From CAZOJJ01 sp964580105 (GTDB taxonomy: Bacteria; Bacteroidota; Rhodothermia; Rhodothermales; Rubricoccaceae): a stretch of 64,000 nt of DNA. Location: assembly GCA_964580105.1 (NCBI GenBank), contig CAZOJJ010000001.1, positions 185,943 to 249,942 of the forward strand, in the 5' to 3' direction. Of the stretch, positions 33,545 to 41,986 are shown piece after piece (within the stretch, counting starts at the first letter, position 1; each line of letters starts with the position of its first letter). Below the pieces are notes generated by a model. It saw only the letters and a program-made list of their open reading frames with translations, did not search any database and was not told the DNA's origin. Both the position numbers and the translations under genes were made by a program.

Positions 33545-34104
33545 GGCACCGCCGCAACGCGCGGCAGATCGTCCGGCCCGAGGTCCTTCAATCGCGGCAG
33601 GGCCCGGTCCTTGTCGGAGAGGCGCGGCGCCTCAACGGGCCACGCGATGCCGAGGTCGGGGTCGTCCCAGGCCACGCCGCCCTCGTCCTCCGGGTGGTAC
33701 ACGTCGGTGCACTTGTAGAGGAAGTCGGCCGCGTCGGAGAGCACGACGAAGCCGTGGGCGAAGCCGGGCGGGACCCAGAGCTGATGGTGGTTCTCGTCGG
33801 AGAGGACGGCGGCCGCCCATCGTCCGAAGGTGGCGGAGCCGGGGCGCACGTCCACGGCCACGTCGTAGACCGCTCCGCGCACGACCTCGACGAGCTTGCC
33901 CTGCGGGTGCTGTTTCTGGAAGTGGAGCCCGCGCAGGATGCCGCGCTCGGAGCGCGAGTGGTTGTCCTGCACGAACGGGCCGGGGATGCCCGCCTCGGCG
34001 TAGCGCCCGGCGTGGTAGCGCTCCAGGAAGAACCCGCGCGCGTCGCCGAAGACGCGGGGCTCGATGAGGAGCACGCCCGGCAGCGCGGTCTCGGTGACGG
34101 TCAT
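33541..34104 (-). CDS. rfbC: dTDP-4-dehydrorhamnose 3,5-epimerase
   Basis: This 187-residue cupin-fold epimerase has RVFGDARGFFLERYH, FVQDNHSRSERGILRGLHFQ with the catalytic His, GKLVEVVRGAVYDVAVDVR and VPPGFAHGFVVLSDAADFLY. The length and motif order are standard. It converts dTDP-4-keto-6-deoxyglucose to the 4-keto-rhamnose form. Its ATG overlaps the rfbA stop by four bases and its stop overlaps rfbD by four, so the three genes are tightly coupled. Confidence 0.96.
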   Translation of the reverse strand: MTVTETALPGVLLIEPRVFGDARGFFLERYHAGRYAEAGIPGPFVQDNHSRSERGILRGLHFQKQHPQGKLVEVVRGAVYDVAVDVRPGSATFGRWAAAVLSDENHHQLWVPPGFAHGFVVLSDAADFLYKCTDVYHPEDEGGVAWDDPDLGIAWPVEAPRLSDKDRALPRLKDLGPDDLPRVAAVP

Positions 34105-34988
34105 CGGGCGTCGACGGCCTGTCGTTCGACGAGGTCGAGGAGGTACGTGCCGTAGGCGCTCTTGGCCAGCGGGCGGGCCAGCGCTTCGACCTGCGCCGCG
34201 TCGATGTAGCCCATGCGGAAGGCGACCTCCTCGGGGCAGGCGATCTTGAGCCCCTGCCGGCTCTCGACGACCTCGACGAAGTTCGAGGCCTCCAGCAGCG
34301 AGCGGTGCGTGCCGGTGTCGAGCCAGGCCGTCCCGCGCCCGAGGCGCTCGACGCGGAGCGCGCCGCGCCGGAGGTAGGCCCGGTTCACGTCCGTGATCTC
34401 CAGCTCCCCGCGCGCCGACGGCGCCAGGTTCCGCGCGACGTCCACGACGGCGTTGTCGTAGAAATAGAGCCCGACGACGGCGTAGTTCGACCGCGGCTCG
34501 GCCGGCTTCTCCTCGATGCCGACGGCCCGGCCGGCCTCGTCGAACTCGACCACGCCGTAGCGTTCGGGGTCGCGGACGTAGTAGCCGAAGACGGTGGCGC
34601 CCTCGGTTCGCCGTGCGGCTCGCTGGAGCGTGGCCGTGAGGCCGTGCCCGTAGAAGATGTTGTCGCCGAGCACGAGCGCCACCGGGTCGTCCCCGATGAA
34701 ATCGGCCCCGATCACGAACGCCTCGGCGATGCCGTTGGGCGCGGCCTGCTCGGCATAGGCGAACGAGAGGCCCCACTGGCTCCCGTCGCCGAGAAGGCGC
34801 CGGAAGTGGGGGAGGTCGTGCGGCGTCGAGATGACGAGGATCTCCCGGATGCCCGCCAGCATCAGCGTGCTGAGCGGGTAGTAGATCATCGGCTTGTCGT
34901 AGACCGGCATGAGCTGCTTGCTGAACGCGATCGTCAGCGGGTGCAGCCGCGTGCCGGAGCCGCCGGCCAGAATGATGCCTTTCATCAT
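34101..34988 (-). CDS. rfbA: Glucose-1-phosphate thymidylyltransferase
   Basis: The 295-residue enzyme makes dTDP-glucose from dTTP and glucose 1-phosphate. The N-terminus KGIILAGGSGTRLHPLTIAF, then SKQLMPVYDKPMIYYPLSTL, LVLGDNIFYGHGL and the C-terminal WLDTGTHRSLLEASNFVEVV match RmlA along its length. It starts inside the stop of cysNC (ATGA overlap), linking sulfate activation to rhamnose synthesis. The rfbB gene (dTDP-glucose 4,6-dehydratase), needed between this enzyme and RfbC, is not in the window. Confidence 0.96.
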   Translation of the reverse strand: MMKGIILAGGSGTRLHPLTIAFSKQLMPVYDKPMIYYPLSTLMLAGIREILVISTPHDLPHFRRLLGDGSQWGLSFAYAEQAAPNGIAEAFVIGADFIGDDPVALVLGDNIFYGHGLTATLQRAARRTEGATVFGYYVRDPERYGVVEFDEAGRAVGIEEKPAEPRSNYAVVGLYFYDNAVVDVARNLAPSARGELEITDVNRAYLRRGALRVERLGRGTAWLDTGTHRSLLEASNFVEVVESRQGLKIACPEEVAFRMGYIDAAQVEALARPLAKSAYGTYLLDLVERQAVDAR

Positions 34989-37003
34989 GATGCCAGAATG
35001 CCCCGCTCGACGAGCTTGGCCCGGACGGCCTCGGCGGCCTCCTCGACGCTCATCTCGGCGGTGCGGAGCGTGAGTTCGGGCGCCTCGGGCGCTTCGTAGG
35101 GCGCGGAGACGCCGGTGAACCCGGGAATCTCCCCGCGCTCGGCCTTCTCGTAGAGCCCCTTCGGGTCGCGCTCCTTCGCCGTGCCGAGGTCCACATCCAC
35201 GAACACCTCGACGAAGCGGCCCTCGGGCAGGAGGCCGCGCACCCGGTCGCGGTGCTCGCGGTAGGGCGAGACGAACGTGCAGAGGACGACGGCGCCCTGC
35301 TCGAAGAACAGCCGGGCCACCTCGCCCACGCGGCGGATGTTCTCCGCGCGGTCCTCGGCCGAGAAGCCGAGGTCGCCGCAGAGGCCGTGGCGGACGTGGT
35401 CGCCGTCGAGGTGCATCGTGCGGACGCCGGCCTCGAAGAGCCGCCGCTCCAGCGCCTTCGCGACGGTCGTCTTGCCCGAGCCGCTCAGGCCGGTGAACCA
35501 GACGACGGCCGCCTTGTGGCCCGCCTGCGCCTCGCGCTCCTCGCGCGGGATCGCCAGCCCCTCCCAGACGACGTGGGGCGAGGTGGGCGCACCGTCCTCG
35601 GCCGGGCGGGCCGGCGGGCGGCTCGCGGCGCCGTCGCCCCGGGGCGCCTCGGGCGCGCGGTCGAGGCGGGCGGCCTCGTCGCCCACCTCCTGCGCCGAGC
35701 GCGCCGCGCCGCGGATCATCCCGGCGGCGACGGTGTTGTGCGAGAACGGGTCGACGAGGATGAAGGCGCCCGTCTCCTGGTTGACGCGGTAGGGGTCGAA
35801 GAAGAGCGGTTGCGCCGTCGTGACGTGCACGCGGCCGATGTCGTTGAGGCCGAGGGTTTCGACCGTCTCCCGGTGCAGCGTGTCCACGTCCACGCGGTAG
35901 ACGATCTCGTCCACGAACGCCTTCACCTCGCGCGTGGTGTGCTGGAGGAGGTAGTGGCGGTTCCGGTCGAGCGGCTGCTCGCTCATCCAGCAGATCATCG
36001 CCTCGACCTCGTTGGCGACGGTGGGCAGGTTGCCCGGCCGCACGAGCATGTCGCCCCGGCTGACGTCGATCTCGTCCTCCAGCGTGAGCACGACGGGCTG
36101 GCCGGCCTCGGCCTCCTCGAGGTCGCCCTCGAAGGTGGTCACGGCCTTGACGTGGCTCGACGTGCCCGAGGGCAGCACCATCACCTCCTCGCCGGGCCGG
36201 ACGACGCCCGAGGCGACGGTGCCGGCGTAGCCGCGGAAGTTCTGGTGCGGGCGGATCACGGTCTGGACCGGGAAGCGGAAGTCCACGAGGTTCCGGTCCG
36301 CCGCGATGTTGACGTGCTCCAGGTGGTGGAGGAGCGTCGGGCCGTGGTACCAGTCCATGTTCGCGCTCCGCTCGACGATGTTGTCGCCGAGGAGGGCCGA
36401 GACGGGGACGAACGTGAGGTCGTGGATGTCGAGCTTGGCCGAGAACGCCGTGAACTCCCGCTCGATGGCGTCGAAAACGGCACGGTCGAAGCCGACGAGG
36501 TCCATCTTGTTCACCGCCACGACGACGTGCGGGATGCGCAGCAGCGAGGCGATGAAGGCGTGGCGGCGCGACTGCGTCAGCACACCGTGGCGGGCATCGA
36601 CGAGGATGATGGCGAGGTCGGCCGTGGAGGCGCCCGTGACCATGTTCCGGGTGTACTGGACGTGCCCCGGCGTATCGGCGATGATGAACTTCCGCTTCGG
36701 CGTGGCGAAGTAGCGGTAGGCCACGTCGATGGTGATGCCCTGCTCGCGCTCGGCGCGGAGGCCGTCGGTGAGCAGCGCGAGGTCCACGTGCCCGTCGCCG
36801 CGCTGCTTGCTCGCCCGGGCGATGGCGTCGAGCTGGTCCTCGAAGATGGCCTTGGAGTCGTAGAGGAGCCGCCCGATGAGCGTGCTCTTCCCGTCGTCCA
36901 CGCTGCCGGCGGTGGTGAACCGGAGGAGGTCCATCTCCAGGTAGGCGTTGGGGGCGCCGGCGGCGGGACCGTCCTGGGGAGTCATTCCGTTCGTCTGGGT
37001 CAT
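34985..37003 (-). CDS. cysNC: Bifunctional sulfate adenylyltransferase subunit 1 / adenylylsulfate kinase
   Basis: The 672-residue fusion contains an EF-Tu-like GTPase (CysN, about 25-450) with P-loop GSVDDGKS at 33-40, DTPGHVQYTRNM and NKMDLV. An APS kinase (CysC, about 500-672) follows with GLSGSGKTTVAKALERRL, HLDGDHVRHGLCGDLGFSAE and a DPKGLYEKAERGEI segment. Between them is a Pro/Ala-rich linker of about 60 residues. With CysD it makes APS from sulfate and ATP at the cost of GTP, and then PAPS. The start at 37003 was chosen because the eight codons further upstream come from a spacer repeat. It overlaps rfbA by four bases. Confidence 0.95.
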   Translation of the reverse strand: MTQTNGMTPQDGPAAGAPNAYLEMDLLRFTTAGSVDDGKSTLIGRLLYDSKAIFEDQLDAIARASKQRGDGHVDLALLTDGLRAEREQGITIDVAYRYFATPKRKFIIADTPGHVQYTRNMVTGASTADLAIILVDARHGVLTQSRRHAFIASLLRIPHVVVAVNKMDLVGFDRAVFDAIEREFTAFSAKLDIHDLTFVPVSALLGDNIVERSANMDWYHGPTLLHHLEHVNIAADRNLVDFRFPVQTVIRPHQNFRGYAGTVASGVVRPGEEVMVLPSGTSSHVKAVTTFEGDLEEAEAGQPVVLTLEDEIDVSRGDMLVRPGNLPTVANEVEAMICWMSEQPLDRNRHYLLQHTTREVKAFVDEIVYRVDVDTLHRETVETLGLNDIGRVHVTTAQPLFFDPYRVNQETGAFILVDPFSHNTVAAGMIRGAARSAQEVGDEAARLDRAPEAPRGDGAASRPPARPAEDGAPTSPHVVWEGLAIPREEREAQAGHKAAVVWFTGLSGSGKTTVAKALERRLFEAGVRTMHLDGDHVRHGLCGDLGFSAEDRAENIRRVGEVARLFFEQGAVVLCTFVSPYREHRDRVRGLLPEGRFVEVFVDVDLGTAKERDPKGLYEKAERGEIPGFTGVSAPYEAPEAPELTLRTAEMSVEEAAEAVRAKLVERGILAS

Positions 37004-37012
37004 ACGTGCGTG

Positions 37013-37072
37013 ATACGTATTTCGCATTGCGTAAGGGAGTTGACGTCCTTGCGCAACACGCGCTACGCGATA
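37013..37072. repeat. Spacer inverted repeat (GCGTATTGCG type)
   Basis: TTGCGTAAGG (37027-37036) pairs with CCTTGCGCAA (37047-37056) with one mismatch, and the outer parts are built from further CGTAT/GCGTA words. It fills the spacer between cysD and cysNC. Confidence 0.7.
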
Positions 37073-37074
37073 GT

Positions 37075-37989
37075 CTAGAAATACCCCTGCTTCTTACGGT
37101 CTTCCATGGCCGCCTCGGAGCGCTGGTCGTCGTGGCGCCCGCCGCGCTCGGTCTGCCGGGCGGCGGCGACCTCCTGGATGATCGCCTCCAGCGTCGAGGC
37201 CGTCGAGATCGTGGCCCCCGTGCAGGTGGCGTCGCCGATGGTGCGGAAGCGGACCGTCCGCCGCTCGACGACCTCGCCGGGCATCACCGTCACGAAGTCG
37301 GTCACGGCCAGGAGCGTGCCGCGCCGGTTGAAGACCTCGCGCTCGTGGGCGAAGTAGAGGCTCGGTATCTCGATCCCCTCGTGGGCGATGTACTGCCACA
37401 CGTCCATCTCCGTCCAGTTCGAGAGCGGGAAGACGCGGAAGTGCTCGCCGACGTTCTTGTGGCCGTTGTAGAGCTTCCACAGCTCGGGCCGCTGGTTCTT
37501 CGGGTCCCACTGCCCGAAGCGGTCCCGGTGGGAGAAGAACCGCTCCTTGGCGCGCGCCTTCTCCTCGTCGCGGCGGCCCCCGCCGAAGGCGGCGTCGAAG
37601 CGGTGCTCCTGGATGGCGTCGAGGAGGGGGACGATCTGGAGGCCGTTGCGGCTGGCCTCGGGGCCCGTCTCCTCCACCACGCGCCCCCGGTCGATGGCCT
37701 CCTGCACGCTGGCGACGTAGAGCCGGACGCCGAGCTTCTCGACGAGCGCGTCGCGGAAGTCCATCGTCTCGGGGAAGTTGTGGCCGGTGTCCACGTGCAG
37801 GAGCGGGAACGGGATCGGGGCCGGGTGGAACGCCTTCCGGGCGAGGTGCACCATCACGATGGAGTCCTTGCCGCCGGAGAAGAGGAGCACGGGCCGCTCG
37901 AACTGGGCGGCCACCTCGCGCATGACGTAGACGGCCTCGGCTTCGAGGGCCTTCAGGTGAGACGTGCGGTAGAGATCGGAGGCAGCCAT
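37075..37989 (-). CDS. cysD: Sulfate adenylyltransferase subunit 2
   Basis: The 304-residue enzyme of the PAPS-reductase/PP-loop fold has the ATP site LFSGGKDSIVMVHLARKAF (37-55), HVDTGHNFPETMDFRD, FGGGRRDEEKARAKER and WTEMDVWQYI. It works with CysN to adenylate sulfate. The C-terminal GGRHDDQRSEAAMEDRKKQG is the normal CysD ending. It starts after the SLC13 permease gene and is followed by cysNC in the same direction. The start at 37989 begins the conserved MAASDLYRTSHLKALEAEAV. Confidence 0.96.
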   Translation of the reverse strand: MAASDLYRTSHLKALEAEAVYVMREVAAQFERPVLLFSGGKDSIVMVHLARKAFHPAPIPFPLLHVDTGHNFPETMDFRDALVEKLGVRLYVASVQEAIDRGRVVEETGPEASRNGLQIVPLLDAIQEHRFDAAFGGGRRDEEKARAKERFFSHRDRFGQWDPKNQRPELWKLYNGHKNVGEHFRVFPLSNWTEMDVWQYIAHEGIEIPSLYFAHEREVFNRRGTLLAVTDFVTVMPGEVVERRTVRFRTIGDATCTGATISTASTLEAIIQEVAAARQTERGGRHDDQRSEAAMEDRKKQGYF

Positions 37990-38129
37990 CGGAACAGACG
38001 GACGGGATGGAGGCAGTCGGGGATGGTAGGCCCGGGCGAGAGCGGATGCAACCGCTCCGGGGTTTCTGGTTGCAGGTTTCAAGGTTCGGGCTCCCTGCGA
38101 GATGCGCCGAAACGACGAGGCAGGCGCCC

Positions 38130-39887
38130 CTACAGCCAGACGACCGCGCAGACGCCGACGGTGACGAGCAGGACGATGAGGCCCACGGGCAGGCCGGCGC
38201 GCGTGAAGTCGGTGTAGCGGTAGCCGCCGACGCCCATCACCATGAGGTTGGTCTGGTAGCCGATGGGCGTGAGGAAGCTGGCGGCCGAGCCGACGGTGAC
38301 GGCCACGGCGAACGGCTTCCAGTCGAGCCCGAGGTCGGCCGCGACGGCCAGGGCGACGGGCAGCATCAGCACGGCCGAGGCCTTGTTCGTGATGAGTTCG
38401 GCCAGCCCGTTGGCGGCGACGTAGACGAGCGCGAGCATGCCGACGGGGCCGAGGAAACCGGCCGCGCCCAGCACGCCCGTGGCGGCGGCGGCGGCCAGCC
38501 CGGTCGCCTCGACGGCCGCGCCGAGGCCGAGGGCGGCGGCGATCACGACGAGCACGGAGACGTCCACCGCCTTCCGCAGCGCCGGGCCGCGCAGGCAGCC
38601 GAGCACGATCATGCCGAGGGCCGCCGCGAACGCCGCCGTCGCCAGCGGCAACACGCCCGTGGCGACCAGGCCGATCATGCCGAGGAGCAGCGCGAGGGCG
38701 ACGGGCGCGCGCTTCGTGACGGGGCGGAGGTACTCCACCGGCGCCATGAGCGCGAAGTCGTCCGAGCGGGCCGCGATGTGGTCGGCCACGGACTTCCGCC
38801 CCTCGATGAGCAGGAGGTCGCCCGGGCGGAGCGGGACGCGGCCGAGGCCGCCCGTGATGGGCTCGTCGCGCCGCTGGATGGCGAGGACGACGCCACCGAA
38901 GCGCTCGCGGAAGTTGCTCTCCTTGAGCGTCTTGCCGGCCAGCCGCGAGCCCGGGGCGATGACGGCCTCCCAGAGCGGGAGGTCGTCGCGGGCGCCGTCG
39001 AGCGTGGGCGTGGTGCGGAGGAGGCCGGGGCGGGCGAGGAGTTGGTCGTGCGCGCGGGCGTCGCCGACGAAGACGAGCTCGTCGTCCGGCAGCAGCGTCG
39101 TCTCGGGCTGGCCCTCGAAGACGACCTCGCCGCGCCGGACGTGCGCGAGGTAGGCGTCGCCGAGCGTGCGGAGCCCGGCCTGCTCGACGGTTTGCCCGGC
39201 GAAGGGGGCGTCCGGCGCCACGCGCACCTCGAACTGGTAGTCGCGGCGTCGCCCGCTGAACCCGCCGGCGCCCTGCCCCGGCAGCAGACGATGCCCGACG
39301 AGGGCGTAGTAGAGCGAGACGAAAAGGACGGCCGGGATGCCCACCCACGTCAGGTCGAAGAAGCCGAACCCCGGCAGCCCCTCGGCGATCAGCAGACCGT
39401 GGACGACGACGTTCGTGCTCGTCCCGATCAGCGTGAGCCAGCCACCGACGATGGCGGCCGTCGAGAGCGGCATGAGCAGCTTGGGTGCCGGCAGCCCCGT
39501 CCGCCGCGCCCACGCCTGCACGCGCGGGATCAGCATCGCCACGATGGGCGTGTTGTTGAGGATGCCCGAGAACACCGCCGTCGGGAGCATCAGGCGGAGG
39601 AGCGCCGGGCCGGGGCGGTCCGAGCGCGGCCGGAGCAGCCCGTCGAGCCAGCCGAGGGCGCCCGTCCGCTCCACGCCCGCCGCCACGACGAACAGGGCGC
39701 CGATGGCGACGACGGCCGGGTTGGCGAACCCCGCAAACGCCTGCTCGGGCGTGAGGACGCCGGCGAGCATGAGCAGCCCCAGCGTCCCCATCAGAACGAG
39801 GTCCGTCCGGGCGATGCCCCGCACGAGCGCGCCCACCATGAGGACGAGCGCGCCGAGGGTGACGTAGGCCTGCCAGCCGAGATCCAT
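38130..39887 (-). CDS. SLC13/DASS-family permease with two TrkA-C (RCK_C) domains, probable sulfate transporter
   Basis: The 585-residue inner-membrane protein has an N-terminal membrane half with SGILNNTPIVAMLIP and LIGTSTNVVVHGLLI, then two soluble RCK_C domains at about 205-375 (LLPDDELVFVGDAR, LRPGDLLLIEGRKSVADHIA). A second membrane half follows with LITNKASAVLMLPVALAVAA and TPIGYQTNLMVMGVGGYRYT. This architecture is that of sulfate/dicarboxylate transporters placed in cys operons. Its position between cysQ and cysD supports sulfate import. Na+ coupling is likely for the family but cannot be read from the sequence. Confidence 0.92.
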   Translation of the reverse strand: MDLGWQAYVTLGALVLMVGALVRGIARTDLVLMGTLGLLMLAGVLTPEQAFAGFANPAVVAIGALFVVAAGVERTGALGWLDGLLRPRSDRPGPALLRLMLPTAVFSGILNNTPIVAMLIPRVQAWARRTGLPAPKLLMPLSTAAIVGGWLTLIGTSTNVVVHGLLIAEGLPGFGFFDLTWVGIPAVLFVSLYYALVGHRLLPGQGAGGFSGRRRDYQFEVRVAPDAPFAGQTVEQAGLRTLGDAYLAHVRRGEVVFEGQPETTLLPDDELVFVGDARAHDQLLARPGLLRTTPTLDGARDDLPLWEAVIAPGSRLAGKTLKESNFRERFGGVVLAIQRRDEPITGGLGRVPLRPGDLLLIEGRKSVADHIAARSDDFALMAPVEYLRPVTKRAPVALALLLGMIGLVATGVLPLATAAFAAALGMIVLGCLRGPALRKAVDVSVLVVIAAALGLGAAVEATGLAAAAATGVLGAAGFLGPVGMLALVYVAANGLAELITNKASAVLMLPVALAVAADLGLDWKPFAVAVTVGSAASFLTPIGYQTNLMVMGVGGYRYTDFTRAGLPVGLIVLLVTVGVCAVVWL

Positions 39888-39891
39888 AGCA

Positions 39892-39961
39892 GCGTATCGC
39901 GTGAGGCGTATCGCGCAGGGGCCGGGAGCGGCGCCGCACGGAATACGCGATACGCCCTACG
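39892..39961. repeat. Spacer inverted repeat (GCGTATCGCG type)
   Basis: GGCGTATCGCG (39905-39915) pairs perfectly with CGCGATACGCC (39947-39957), with a further GCGTATCGCG copy in the left arm. It fills the spacer between cysQ and the permease gene. Confidence 0.8.
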
Positions 39962-40756
39962 TTACAACCACCGTCGCCAGTCGAGCACGGGGTCGCCGGC
40001 GGTGAAGACGGAGGGGTTGCGGAGGTCGTCCTTGTTGTAGCGCAGGCGCGCGCCGTCGCGCGTGGTGACGGTGCCGCCGGCCGCCTCGACGACGCACTGC
40101 GCCGCCGCGGTGTCCCACTCGAAGGTGGGGACCGTGCGCGGGTAGAAGTCGGCCGCGCCCTCGGCCACGAGGCAGAACTTGAGCGACGAGCCCATCGAGG
40201 CGGCCTCGACGGCGAGGCCCTCGGCGGCCATCGCCGCCAGGATCGCAGCCACCTCGGGCCCGGCGTGGTCCCGGCTGGCGACGACCGTCAGCCGATCCGC
40301 CGCCGCCGTCCGCGCCTCGATGCGGACGGGCTCGGCGTCGCCCTCCTGCTTGAACGCGCCCTCGCCCTTCGCGGCGAAGTACGTCAGCCCCTGCACCGGC
40401 ACGTGGACCACGCCCAGCACCGGCTCGTCGCCGTCAATGAGGGCGACGTTGACGGTGAACTCGCCCGTCCGCTTGACGAACTCCTTGGTCCCGTCGAGCG
40501 GGTCCACGCACCAGAAGCGGCGCCAGGTCTTCCGCCCGGCCACCGAGGCGGGGTCGGACTCCTCGGAGAGCACGGGGACGTCCGGCGTGAGGGCCGTCAG
40601 CTTCTCGACCAGGAAGGCGTGCGAGGCGCGGTCGGCCTGCGTCAGCGGCGAGTCGTCGGCCTTGTAGTCGACGGGGATGGGCCGCTCGTAGTGGCCGAGG
40701 ATGACGCGGCCGGCCGCCTCGGTCAGGGCGCGGACGGGGTCGAGGAGGTCACACAT
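39962..40756 (-). CDS. cysQ: 3'(2'),5'-bisphosphate nucleotidase CysQ
   Basis: The 264-residue Mg-dependent phosphatase of the inositol-monophosphatase fold has VLSEESDPAS, CVDPLDGTKEFVKRTGEFTV (the metal site DPLDGT) and FEWDTAAAQCVVEAAGGTV. It dephosphorylates PAP, the by-product of PAPS use, to AMP. Its presence with cysD and cysNC points to active PAPS consumption. It is the first of the cys genes in the minus-strand block and is separated from the decarboxylase gene upstream only by a spacer repeat. Confidence 0.94.
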   Translation of the reverse strand: MCDLLDPVRALTEAAGRVILGHYERPIPVDYKADDSPLTQADRASHAFLVEKLTALTPDVPVLSEESDPASVAGRKTWRRFWCVDPLDGTKEFVKRTGEFTVNVALIDGDEPVLGVVHVPVQGLTYFAAKGEGAFKQEGDAEPVRIEARTAAADRLTVVASRDHAGPEVAAILAAMAAEGLAVEAASMGSSLKFCLVAEGAADFYPRTVPTFEWDTAAAQCVVEAAGGTVTTRDGARLRYNKDDLRNPSVFTAGDPVLDWRRWL

Positions 40757-40835
40757 AGGATAAGGAAGAGGGGAGGCAAGGAGGCGTGGAAGAGCGAGCG
40801 ACGACGTCCTCCTCCTTTCTTCCTTTCCTCCATGC
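40757..40835. repeat. Spacer inverted repeat (purine-rich type)
   Basis: The left half is purine-rich (AGGATAAGGAAGAGGGGAGG) and the right half, read on the other strand, is GGAGGAAAGGAAGAAAGGAG, so the two halves pair imperfectly around a 12-16 base loop. The element occupies the whole spacer between two minus-strand genes. Confidence 0.7.
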
Positions 40836-41771
<936 letters not shown>

Positions 41772-41780
41772 AGGAGGAAA

Positions 41781-41986
41781 CGTATTTCGTAGTGCGTATT
41801 TCGTAGTGCGTANNNNNNNNNNNNNNNNNNNNNNNNNNNNNNNNNNNNNNNNNNNNNNNNNNNNNNNNNNNNNNNNNNNNNNNNNNNNNNNNNNNNNNNN
41901 NNNNNNNNNNNNAGGGAGACTACGCCTCGCAAGGGAGACTACGCCTCGCAAGGGAGACTACGCCTCGCAAGGGAGACTACGCCTCG
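41781..41986. repeat. Repeat-filled spacer with assembly gap and 19-bp minisatellite
   Basis: On the left are two copies of cgtatttcgtagtg (41781-41812). After the gap, a 19-bp unit agggagactacgcctcgca is repeated from 41913, three full copies and one that runs into the last codons of the dehydrogenase gene. The TAG stop of that gene (41979-41977) lies in the last unit. Confidence 0.92.
41813..41912. other. Assembly gap (100 N)
   Basis: Exactly 100 N between two different tandem repeats. The length is a placeholder, and the missing sequence is probably more of the same repeats. Confidence 0.98.

Noticed and set aside
37004..37027. Upstream extension of CysNC (eight residues)
   Set aside because: It is encoded by the spacer repeat; the following ATG has no such problem.
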